From NCBI RefSeq assembly GCF_013314535.1, contig NZ_JABUAE010000021.1:1-64000 (forward strand): 64,000 bases of DNA, in the 5' to 3' direction. Made by a program: the position numbers and the translations under genes. This DNA is from Bacillus sp. Xin1 (GTDB lineage: Bacteria > Bacillota > Bacilli > Bacillales > Bacillaceae_G). Below the pieces are notes generated by a model that saw nothing but the letters and a program-made list of their open reading frames with translations, did not search any database and was not told where the DNA came from. This document shows, piece by piece, positions 56,732 through 64,000 of this stretch. Within the stretch, counting starts at the first letter, position 1; each line of letters starts with the position of its first letter.

Positions 56732-56902
56732 TTATATATAAATCTGATTCGATTTTCCAACATATAAATTGCGGCTATAAAAAACAAAAAGAGACTTCCA
56801 CTCATTTTCTCTTTCTGTTTTCACATGGCACGGGGCGAAAAAAGGAACTGACCGCTTCTATCCACCGGCGGATCCTCTCTACCACCTAAAAGGAATGGTT
56901 TT
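56732..56902 (-). repeat. Structured intergenic element, copy B (about 170 bp)
   Basis: Minus-strand copy of the element at 41861-42030, located between nupN and nupO and so transcribed inside the nup operon. Contains stems CCA...TGG, ATCC...GGAT, the conserved AGCGGTCAG and GCCCCGTGCCATGTGAAAAC parts, and an AAAGAGA...TCTCTTTTTGTTTTTT end that looks like a terminator. Confidence 0.65.
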
Positions 56903-56934
56903 ATGTCGATCTTTCAAGCAGTATTTATATATAC

Positions 56935-56961
56935 AAAGGTTAGTTCTAAGAACTAACCTTT
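56935..56961 (-). terminator. Hairpin after nupN
   Basis: AAAGGTTAGTTC pairs exactly with GAACTAACCTTT, 15 bases after the nupN stop codon, without a T-run. Likely a stabilising or attenuating hairpin that keeps more binding protein than transporter. Confidence 0.6.
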
Positions 56962-56976
56962 GCTATTCCTCTATCA

Positions 56977-58053
56977 TTATTTCTTTAGAGAAGCTTCATA
57001 TGCTTTGTACTCATCTGGAGTAGCTGGTACTTTAATTTCACCATCAGTAATTTTCTTTTCAAACTCTTCTACTTTTGTTAAAATTTCTGGGTTTACTTTC
57101 TTTACGTTATCAGTTGTTTTTGCAATACCAACACCATCATCTTTTAAACCAAACTCTTCTATTTTTCCACCTTTTAACTTACCATCTTTTGCTTCTTGTG
57201 CTACTTTTGCAACTGCAACATCAACACGTTTTACCATAGAAGTTAAGGTTACATTTTCAGGCATACCTTCTTGATTTTGATCACGGTCAACACCGATTAC
57301 CCAAACATTTTCACCTTTTTTCTTGCGGTTTTTCGCTTCTGTAAATACACCGTTACCAGTTGCACCTGAAGCGTGATAAATTACATCAATACCTTGACCA
57401 TACATTGCTGATGCTAATACAGATCCTTTTTCCGGTTTATCAAACGCATCCGCATATTGTGCTACAATTTCAATATTTGGATTCACAGCTTTTGCTCCAG
57501 CTTTAAATCCTGATTCAAATTTCTCAATTAATGGGCTTTTCACTCCACCAATAAAACCAACTTTATTTGATTTCGTTGTCATCGCCGCAACAGCTCCAAC
57601 AAGGAAAGATCCTTCATGATCTTTAAATGTAATGCTTGTTACGTTTGGCTTTTTCACAACAGTATCTACAATTGCAAATTGTTGTTTTGGATATTGATCC
57701 GCTACCTTTTCAATTGAATCTTGCATTAAGAATCCAATACCAAACGCTACATCATAATTACTTTTAGCGAATTTTGTTAAGTTTGGAATGTAATCCGCAT
57801 CCTTACTTGATTGAATATAGCGGTATCCTTCATTTTTTTTCAAGTTGTTATCTTTACCGAATTTCGTTAAACCTTCCCAAGCAGATTGGTTAAATGATTT
57901 ATCGTCAACGCCCCCAACGTCTGTAACCATACCAACCTTGAAGTCTTTATCACCTTTTTTGTCACTACTTGCCTTGTCCGAATTACCACATGCACCTAAA
58001 ACTGTACTCGCTGCTAATGTTAATGATAATAAAATACCTGCTTTTTTCTTCAT
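56977..58053 (-). CDS. nupN: BMP-family nucleoside-binding lipoprotein NupN
   Basis: 358 residues. Signal peptide with lipobox LGAC (Cys21), then a Ser/Asp/Lys linker. BMP family blocks: MVTDVGGVDDKSFNQSAWEG, IGFLMQDSIEKVA and VIGVDRDQNQEG. Captures nucleosides (guanosine in B. subtilis NupN) outside the membrane for NupOPQ. First gene of the operon, downstream of the GntR gene. Confidence 0.92.
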   Translation of the reverse strand: MKKKAGILLSLTLAASTVLGACGNSDKASSDKKGDKDFKVGMVTDVGGVDDKSFNQSAWEGLTKFGKDNNLKKNEGYRYIQSSKDADYIPNLTKFAKSNYDVAFGIGFLMQDSIEKVADQYPKQQFAIVDTVVKKPNVTSITFKDHEGSFLVGAVAAMTTKSNKVGFIGGVKSPLIEKFESGFKAGAKAVNPNIEIVAQYADAFDKPEKGSVLASAMYGQGIDVIYHASGATGNGVFTEAKNRKKKGENVWVIGVDRDQNQEGMPENVTLTSMVKRVDVAVAKVAQEAKDGKLKGGKIEEFGLKDDGVGIAKTTDNVKKVNPEILTKVEEFEKKITDGEIKVPATPDEYKAYEASLKK

Positions 58054-58142
58054 ACTAGAAACCCCTCCTAAATGATATATGTATCTATTAATATGCTAGT
58101 GTCCCCTTCTTCTTGCTGTCACCTCCCTAAAAAGGGAACGAA

Positions 58143-58868
58143 TTACATGCGTTTTCGTAATACATGGAAGCTAAATTTGTCTGCTCGAAAATAATTAATA
58201 GAATATAAAATTGGCTCATCATTTTGATCATAATGCATTTGCTTTAAAATTAGTAACGCCGTCTCTGGCTCGCATTGCAGGATTGGTGATATTTTCGGAT
58301 GATAACCAATTGGTTCAATATGAGCAACCGCATATGTAATACGTTTATGCGTGTTATTATGAATAACAGTAAGCAATGATTCCTCATTATAATCAGACAA
58401 ATCTGGCAATACTTCTTTCGCTAACTTGTCAATGCAATAGACAACAGGTTCCCCGTCTGCTGTACGAACACGCTCAATCATTACGGCCTCAAAGCCTTCA
58501 TCACTATTAAACTTTTCTTTTTCTTCTTCTGTTAGACTTGTAGTAGATGATGATAAAAAGATTGTTCCTGGTGTTTTCCCCACACTAGAAATCATATCTG
58601 TAATACTAGAAAGCTGTTCAATTCCAGAAGAAAACAGCGGTTTTGCATTCACAAAAGTACCAACGCCATGTCTGCGAATCACGACATTTTCCTCTTCTAA
58701 AATACGCAATGCTTCCCGTAAAGTCGCTCTACTTACGCCAAGCTCTTTCGCTAAATCAAACTCTGAAGGCAACTTTTGTTTTTCTTTATATGCCCCGCTT
58801 TTAATTTTTTCTTTAATGTGATCGATCACTCGTAAATATAAGTGTCGACTATCGGATTTAACTGACAT
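58143..58868 (-). CDS. ymfC: GntR/HutC-family transcriptional regulator YmfC
   Basis: 241 residues from ATG 58868 ([10 protein letters not shown]) after GGGGGAG, the same length as B. subtilis YmfC; the open frame reaches 59111 but that part reads as non-coding. N-terminal winged helix ([23 protein letters not shown]) and UTRA ligand domain (about 90-240, ending [11 protein letters not shown]). Lies 89 bases before nupN in the same direction and may control the nup operon. Confidence 0.9.
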   Translation of the reverse strand: MSVKSDSRHLYLRVIDHIKEKIKSGAYKEKQKLPSEFDLAKELGVSRATLREALRILEEENVVIRRHGVGTFVNAKPLFSSGIEQLSSITDMISSVGKTPGTIFLSSSTTSLTEEEKEKFNSDEGFEAVMIERVRTADGEPVVYCIDKLAKEVLPDLSDYNEESLLTVIHNNTHKRITYAVAHIEPIGYHPKISPILQCEPETALLILKQMHYDQNDEPILYSINYFRADKFSFHVLRKRM

Positions 58869-59361
58869 AAGACTCCCCCGCATTCCAATTATTCGACCTC
58901 TGATGTAAGACTTCTGTTCTCTTTTTTCAACCAATAACATAGTAACGCTACAATAAAATAAGATTTGTCGAATAAATGTTAATAATTTTTCAAAATGAAA
59001 TTTTCTATCTTTATTCCATAAAAAAAACTTTGCACCACAACATTCCTCGTATAGAGAAAAAGTTAGATACAAAGATTCCTTACATCCTTTGTTACACACT
59101 TTTCCCCTCATAGTCTAGCAATTTATGGTTGCCAGGTAGAAACTTATGGACCTTATCTCCAAGATTATATGAGGCAGTGATTCTTTTCGAAGTAATCGTA
59201 ACACTTGCTCCCATACGTGTCAACATAATTCAACACTTTTTTACAGGTAATATCGAACATTTTTCAAAAATAACATTAAAAGCATTCGTATTCTAAAGAA
59301 TCAGCAGAAATGAAAGCCCTTTCTTTTTTGCTGACTATAGTATATAACAAATTTCTCATAT
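58869..59361. other. Intergenic between ymfC and spoIIIE
   Basis: Holds the ymfC promoter region. A weak TCAGCA/TGCTGA inverted repeat lies at about 59302-59333. No gene, riboswitch or repeat recognised. Confidence 0.5.
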
Positions 59362-59395
59362 AAAAAAGCCTAATTGTGAACAATTAGGCTTTTTT
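59362..59395. terminator. Terminator of spoIIIE
   Basis: AAAAAAGCCTAATTG pairs exactly with CAATTAGGCTTTTTT, one base after the spoIIIE stop codon. Confidence 0.92.
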
Positions 59396-59396
59396 A

Positions 59397-61790
59397 TTAA
59401 GAACTTTTTTCTTGTATATCTTCAATTAACACTTCTCTTGGCTTACTACCTTCATAAGGTCCAACCACACCATTCATTTCCATGGCATCAATAAGACGCG
59501 CTGCACGTGTATATCCTACTCGGAATCTACGTTGCAACATAGAAACCGAAGCTGTTTTCATTTCTACAACGAGCTGAACCGCTTCATCATATAATTCATC
59601 TTCTACTTCTTGCTTTGTTTCCGGTACATCTTGCGGTATCATATCTTCTTGATATTGCGCTTTTTGTTGTCCAATAACATATTCTACAACTCTTTCCACT
59701 TCATCATCTGATAGAAATGCTCCTTGTACACGAACTGGTTTTGATGCACCAATTGGTATAAATAGCATATCTCCTCGTCCTAATAATTTCTCCGCGCCTC
59801 CGCTATCAAGAATTGTCCGTGAATCAGTTTGTGAAGACACTGCAAAGGCAATACGAGATGGAATATTTGCTTTAATAACACCTGTAATAACATCAACAGA
59901 TGGACGTTGCGTCGCAATAATTAAATGAATACCAGCAGCACGTGCCATCTGCGCTAAACGCATAATTGCATCTTCTACATCTGAAGAGGCAACCATCATT
60001 AAATCAGCCAACTCGTCCACAATTACAACAATATATGGAAGCTCAGGCTGTTTTGCTTCTGATTGATCATTATGATGTCTAATGTATTCATTATACCCTT
60101 CAATATTACGCGTTCCACTATGAGCAAACAATTCATAACGTCGCTCCATCTCACTCACAACTTTTTTCAAAGCTTGCGATGCTTTTTTCGGATCTGTTAC
60201 AACAGGTGTTAATAAGTGCGGAACACCGTTGTATACATTCAACTCTACCATTTTCGGATCAATCATCATTAATTTTACTTCATGCGGTTTAGCACGCATT
60301 AAAATACTTACAATAATACCGTTAATACATACACTTTTCCCGCTACCAGTTGCTCCAGCTACTAATAGATGGGGCATCTTATTTAAACGTGCTAATACTG
60401 CTTCACCAGTAATATCACGCCCAAGACCTATCAATAATTTTTCTTCCGGATGATTGTTCGCTTTCGAGTCAAGTACTTCTCTAAGCGTTACCATCGAAAC
60501 CTCTGAATTTGGAACTTCAATTCCTACTGCTGATTTCCCGGGAATAGGGGCTTCAATACGAATATCTTTCGCAGCTAATGCGAGTGCTAAATCATCACTT
60601 AAACTCACAATTTTACTTACTTTCACTCCCATATCAGGATACACTTCATATTTCGTAACCGCAGGCCCCTTATGTACTTTCGTTACTTTTGCTTTCACAC
60701 CAAAACTTTGGAACGTCCGCTCCAATTTACGAGCATTTTCATAAATTTTCTCGTTTTCGTTTGTCACCTGTTTATTTTTTGGGAACTTCAATATATCGAT
60801 AGCAGGAAGCTTATAATCTTTATTTTCCACATTTGAAAATTGCATTGGAGGAGCTTTTATTTCTCCTTCTAAAGATTCAACTATCTTTTCTCCCCGTTTC
60901 TTTTGTGGCTGCTCTTTCGATGCAGATGGCAGCTCATCTTCCATTACAGGCGATGCAATCAGATCATCACTAACTTCATCTTCACGATTTTTATCTCTTT
61001 CTTCACTTACTGGGTAATTCTCTGTGAAATTTGAAATAATTGGTGGTCCAATTTCTATTTCTTCTACTGGTTCCACACTCTCTTCTTGTTCATTATGACG
61101 TTCACTACGCGTGCGTCTTGTCGTTTTTTTCTTTTCTGTTTGTTCAGCAGTTCGTTTTGCTCTCCAGTCCTTATAATCCCCTTGCATCACTTGAAATTGA
61201 CTTCTAAGTATTCGTCCAACTGGGGCTAGTACTTCCCCAATATGTTTGTTTGTAATGCAAAGTATGCCAAGAATAACTAGAATAATCCCAATAATATAAG
61301 CACCTACTTCATCGAACAAAAAGTAAAATGTTGCAAACATAAGTGCTCCAAACATACCTCCACCTAAATGAACCGTCTCTGCACCTTTCTTCATCTCAAG
61401 AAAGAACATATCTTTTGTACTTACAATTACAGATGTATTTTCTACCGCCCCGTCCTTTGTAAAAAGGTTAAATAATGTAATATGACTAAACATCAATATT
61501 GCTAACACAATTAAATAGACACCAATTAATCGTTTATTTAAAAGGTTTGGCCAACCTCGTCTTACAACAAACGCAATAGATAAAGCTATTACACCTAATA
61601 CACCAATTATGTACCATTCGCCAAAGAAAAAGCGAAAAAATAACACAAACGCTTTTCCTACAATACCTAGCTGTAAGATTGTAATGATTGAAAGTGCAAA
61701 AAGAGTCAACCCGACGATTTCGTAATACAAAGTTGGCTTTATCGTACGTCTTGCTTTTGATTTCATCCCTCTTTGCTTTTGTTTTACCAT
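59397..61790 (-). CDS. spoIIIE: DNA translocase SpoIIIE (FtsK family)
   Basis: 797 residues from ATG 61790 ([10 protein letters not shown]) after GGGGTGAAG. Four N-terminal membrane helices (about 25-180), a charged linker with Glu-rich tracts (200-330), the FtsK alpha/beta motor with GATGSGKSV and [13 protein letters not shown], and the C-terminal gamma winged helix ([21 protein letters not shown]) that reads SRS/KOPS sites. Pumps the chromosome into the forespore. Synteny with ylzJ-tepA supports SpoIIIE rather than SftA. Confidence 0.95.
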   Translation of the reverse strand: MVKQKQRGMKSKARRTIKPTLYYEIVGLTLFALSIITILQLGIVGKAFVLFFRFFFGEWYIIGVLGVIALSIAFVVRRGWPNLLNKRLIGVYLIVLAILMFSHITLFNLFTKDGAVENTSVIVSTKDMFFLEMKKGAETVHLGGGMFGALMFATFYFLFDEVGAYIIGIILVILGILCITNKHIGEVLAPVGRILRSQFQVMQGDYKDWRAKRTAEQTEKKKTTRRTRSERHNEQEESVEPVEEIEIGPPIISNFTENYPVSEERDKNREDEVSDDLIASPVMEDELPSASKEQPQKKRGEKIVESLEGEIKAPPMQFSNVENKDYKLPAIDILKFPKNKQVTNENEKIYENARKLERTFQSFGVKAKVTKVHKGPAVTKYEVYPDMGVKVSKIVSLSDDLALALAAKDIRIEAPIPGKSAVGIEVPNSEVSMVTLREVLDSKANNHPEEKLLIGLGRDITGEAVLARLNKMPHLLVAGATGSGKSVCINGIIVSILMRAKPHEVKLMMIDPKMVELNVYNGVPHLLTPVVTDPKKASQALKKVVSEMERRYELFAHSGTRNIEGYNEYIRHHNDQSEAKQPELPYIVVIVDELADLMMVASSDVEDAIMRLAQMARAAGIHLIIATQRPSVDVITGVIKANIPSRIAFAVSSQTDSRTILDSGGAEKLLGRGDMLFIPIGASKPVRVQGAFLSDDEVERVVEYVIGQQKAQYQEDMIPQDVPETKQEVEDELYDEAVQLVVEMKTASVSMLQRRFRVGYTRAARLIDAMEMNGVVGPYEGSKPREVLIEDIQEKSS

Positions 61791-61873
61791 TTCTTCACCC
61801 CAAGTCCAAAAATTAAGTGAAACTTTCATTTATCGAAAGCATTTTTTGCATACCATTCGTCATATTTTTAGAT

Positions 61874-61920
61874 CTGTTTACGTGACATTTTACAAGATGT
61901 GTAAAATGTCACGTAAACAG
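61874..61920. repeat. Perfect 21-base inverted repeat upstream of spoIIIE
   Basis: CTGTTTACGTGACATTTTACA and its exact complement around AGATG. No T-run, so not a normal terminator; it lies about 85 bases before the spoIIIE start. Confidence 0.75.
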
Positions 61921-61948
61921 AAGAAAGCAGCCTAATCATGGCTGCTCA
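61921..61948 (-). terminator. Terminator of tepA-ylzJ
   Basis: GCAGCC/GGCTGC stem followed by TTTCTT on the minus strand, about 55 bases after ylzJ. Confidence 0.7.
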
Positions 61949-62002
61949 ACCGTCTTGTTTTTTATATTATACCATAGCTTCTAAACAAAATCCTGCTTTT
62001 TG

Positions 62003-62206
62003 CTAAAAGGTTATTTTCTGTCCTGGCTCATACTGTAAATAGTGGGATGGATTCGTACTTAGCACACGCACAATAGAATAATATTGACTATTCTCTTCAG
62101 ATACTACCATCTCTACTCCATTTACATTCACTATTTTTTGTTGTTCGTACTGGGAATAGTCGGTCTGATAAACAAGTTGCTCTGGCATAATCGTATATAA
62201 AATCAT
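62003..62206 (-). CDS. ylzJ: YlzJ-like protein
   Basis: 67 residues: [14 protein letters not shown] at the start, [10 protein letters not shown] and [20 protein letters not shown] later, matching the YlzJ family. Unknown function. Overlaps tepA by 4 bases (ATGA-type coupling). Confidence 0.9.
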   Translation of the reverse strand: MILYTIMPEQLVYQTDYSQYEQQKIVNVNGVEMVVSEENSQYYSIVRVLSTNPSHYLQYEPGQKITF

Positions 62207-62952
62207 TGCAGCAACTTCCCGTCTTGATCCCCATCTACTTTCATATCTATTAATTCATTTAACTTTCGAATTGCATCCCCAATACCACCAACATCATCGA
62301 TAAGCCCATATTTAACTGCATCTATTCCGATTACATTTGTTCCAATATCTCGCGTTAAATTCCCCTTAGCAAACATAAGCTCTTTAAAGCGATCTTCTGT
62401 CACTTTTGAGTGTTTTGTTACAAATCGAATCACACGTTCTTGCATTTTATCCAAATACTCAAATGTTTGCGGTACACCAATAACAAGACCAGTCAGACGA
62501 ACTGGATGAATCGTCATCGTTGCCGTTTCAGCAATAAATGAATAATCTGTTGATACAGCAATCGGCACACCGATTGAATGCCCTCCACCTAAAACCAAAG
62601 ATACAGTTGGTTTCGATAATGAAGCTACCATTTCGGAGATTGCCAATCCAGCCTCAACATCACCACCCACAGTATTTAGCAATAAAAGCAATCCCTCAAT
62701 TTTCGGATTCTGTTCAATTGCCACAATTTGCGGGATCACATGCTCGTATTTCGTCGTTTTATTTTGTGGTGGAAGTTGCATATGCCCTTCTACTTGTCCA
62801 ACAATTGTTAAACAATGAATACGCGATTCATTCATTTGCGGAACGTTCGTTTGACCAAGTTGCTGAATTTTCTCTATTACTGATGCCTCTTTTACATCCT
62901 CTTTCGGTTCGACTTCTTTTTCCTCATTTGTTAAACCATCACGTTCTGTCAT
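62203..62952 (-). CDS. tepA: ClpP-like serine protease TepA
   Basis: 249 residues. ClpP/SppA-type fold: [19 protein letters not shown] (oxyanion side), catalytic serine in [11 protein letters not shown], catalytic histidine in [11 protein letters not shown]. Translocation-enhancing protease linked to secretion and degradation of small spore proteins. ATG 62952 ([10 protein letters not shown]) follows AAAGGGGATG; the frame from 62979 lacks a site. The first 45 residues are acidic and probably disordered. Confidence 0.92.
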   Translation of the reverse strand: MTERDGLTNEEKEVEPKEDVKEASVIEKIQQLGQTNVPQMNESRIHCLTIVGQVEGHMQLPPQNKTTKYEHVIPQIVAIEQNPKIEGLLLLLNTVGGDVEAGLAISEMVASLSKPTVSLVLGGGHSIGVPIAVSTDYSFIAETATMTIHPVRLTGLVIGVPQTFEYLDKMQERVIRFVTKHSKVTEDRFKELMFAKGNLTRDIGTNVIGIDAVKYGLIDDVGGIGDAIRKLNELIDMKVDGDQDGKLLQ

Positions 62953-63028
62953 GTCGCATCCCCTTTCACTCTTATACAACTATTATTTCTTAAGTTGTAA
63001 ATTTCATGCGATAGGGATGAAAAAGAAA

Positions 63029-63051
63029 AAAACCACCGTAAAGGTGGTTTT
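63029..63051 (-). terminator. Terminator of rnjB
   Basis: AAAACCACC/GGTGGTTTT stem directly after the rnjB stop codon; T-run on the minus strand. Confidence 0.88.
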
Positions 63052-63052
63052 C

Positions 63053-64000
63053 TTATACTTCCATGATAATTGGTAAAATCATTGGTTTTCTCTTCGTTTC
63101 CTCATACAGGAACTGCCCTAACAATTCACGAATATTTTGTTTTAACATAGACCATTCAATAGAATATTCTTTAATAGATTGTTCTACAATTGTACGGACA
63201 ATCTCTGTAGATCTTTCAATTAATGCTTCAGATTCACGAACGTACACAAAACCACGTGAAATAATTTCTGGCCCAGAAATTATTTTCTTCTCATCTTTCC
63301 CAAGTGTTACGACAACGACTAAAATTCCGTCTTGCGATAACATCTTACGATCACGCAAGACAATATTTCCGACATCACCTACACCTAATCCATCAATAAG
63401 AACATTTCCAGCTTGTACTTTACCAGCCGGTTTTGCCTCTTCACCTTCGAAAGCAATTACATCGCCCTTTTCCACAATAAAAATATTGTCTTTCAAGACA
63501 CCAACATCTTCCGCCAAATAGGCATGTGCCTTTTGCATACGAAATTCACCATGTACGGGTATAAAATACTTCGGTTTCATTAAGTTCAGCATCAATTTCA
63601 ATTCTTCTTGGCTACCATGACCAGAAACGTGAACTTTTCTTTCTCCATAATAAACAACTTCTGCACCAGCTCTAAATAGCAAATCAATGATTTTCGATAC
63701 CGATATTTCATTACCAGGAATTGGAGATGCTGCAATAATGACTGTATCTCCTTTACGAATCGAGATTTGTTTATGCGCTTGCTTCGCCATTCTTGAAAGA
63801 GCTGCCATTGGTTCCCCTTGGCTGCCAGTTGTTAGAATCGCTACCTTCTTCTCTGGGAAGTTATCCACTTCTTGCAATGAAATAACCATACCATCTGGAA
63901 CGTCTAAATAGCCAAGACGTCTTGCGATATCCACTACTTTCACCATACTACGACCTACAACAGCCACTTTGCGTCCTGTTTCAGCAGCTGCATCAAATAC
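63053..64000 (-). CDS. rnjB: Ribonuclease J2, C-terminal part (gene continues past the window end)
   Basis: 316 codons visible, open to base 64000. Beta-CASP part (ILTTGSQGEPMAALSRMA, ASPIPGNE), the late metallo-lactamase motif VHVSGHGSQEE and PVHGE, then the C-terminal domain. In complex with RNase J1 it acts as 5' exo-/endonuclease on RNA. Position next to tepA-ylzJ indicates RnjB rather than RnjA. The first residues here (VFDAAAETGRKVAVVG) continue upstream of the window. Confidence 0.93.
   Translation of the reverse strand, partial: VFDAAAETGRKVAVVGRSMVKVVDIARRLGYLDVPDGMVISLQEVDNFPEKKVAILTTGSQGEPMAALSRMAKQAHKQISIRKGDTVIIAASPIPGNEISVSKIIDLLFRAGAEVVYYGERKVHVSGHGSQEELKLMLNLMKPKYFIPVHGEFRMQKAHAYLAEDVGVLKDNIFIVEKGDVIAFEGEEAKPAGKVQAGNVLIDGLGVGDVGNIVLRDRKMLSQDGILVVVVTLGKDEKKIISGPEIISRGFVYVRESEALIERSTEIVRTIVEQSIKEYSIEWSMLKQNIRELLGQFLYEETKRKPMILPIIMEV

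Noticed and set aside
56676-58142. Purine riboswitch controlling nupNOPQ
   Set aside because: Neither the purine-aptamer core nor its loop-loop sequences were found before nupN or nupO.
62538-62993. Plus-strand open frame of 151 codons
   Set aside because: Lies fully antisense to tepA, which has clear motifs; no ribosome site and unusual Leu/His-rich composition.
63063-63521. Plus-strand open frame of 152 codons
   Set aside because: Antisense to the conserved rnjB frame; no independent support.

Overview
The window is a low-GC Firmicute chromosome segment from the Bacillus cereus group. Two things point there. The minus-strand block from 28.7 to 64 kb keeps the Bacillus order rnjB-ylzJ-tepA-spoIIIE-ymfC ... 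ymfF-ymfH-ymfI-ymfJ-ymfK-ymfM-pgsA-cinA-recA-rny-ymdB-spoVS ... miaB-ricA-cotE-mutS-mutL. Several copies of a short intergenic repeat that I recognise as bcr1-like, a B. cereus-group element, are scattered through the accessory part. The species cannot be fixed from this window. recA is uninterrupted, so the group I intron described in B. anthracis recA is absent here.

Layout. 0-2 kb: formate/nitrite-type channel with an abnormal 5' end, hup (HU) and csoR. 2-7 kb: a minus-strand catechol siderophore uptake operon (FeuA-like lipoprotein, two FecCD permeases, ATPase, trilactone-type esterase) behind a perfect double Fur palindrome. 7-10 kb: DNA repair (exoA; then adaA-adaB-alkA, where the AlkA protein has its own N-terminal Ada-type four-cysteine domain). 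10-17 kb: pepT, a prolyl 4-hydroxylase, a VOC protein, a DUF2515 gene overlapping a small membrane-protein gene, a divergent HAD/Crp pair and a YfmQ-like protein. 17-28.4 kb: accessory region with a MocR-type regulator, amino-acid permease, brnQ behind three tandem T-box riboswitches, a COG2509 FAD protein, a YerA-type deaminase and broken genes (azlD and a small membrane protein, both frameshifted).

28.7-64 kb is nearly all core genome on the minus strand: mismatch repair (mutSL), spore coat (cotE), RNase Y and its partner RicA, tRNA modification (miaB), a 2-oxoacid:ferredoxin oxidoreductase (korAB), dipeptidase, spoVS, ymdB, rny, recA with a LexA box, cinA, pgsA, the ymf cluster (RodZ-like protein, EF-P modification genes ymfI/ymfH/ymfF), a nucleoside ABC transporter (nupNOPQ) under a GntR-type gene, spoIIIE, tepA and the 3' part of RNase J2 (rnjB), which runs off the window end.

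The most notable non-coding structures are the three T-boxes, all with a valine GTA specifier candidate; a roughly 170-bp intergenic element present twice (41861-42030 and, on the other strand, 56732-56902) whose arms change in compensatory fashion, so it looks like a structured RNA or structured repeat; a terminator-like hairpin just before the rny ribosome binding site; and a bcr1-like copy that abuts the korB terminator and has TTTAT at both ends. I saw no tRNA, rRNA, CRISPR array, prophage, IS transposase or defence island.
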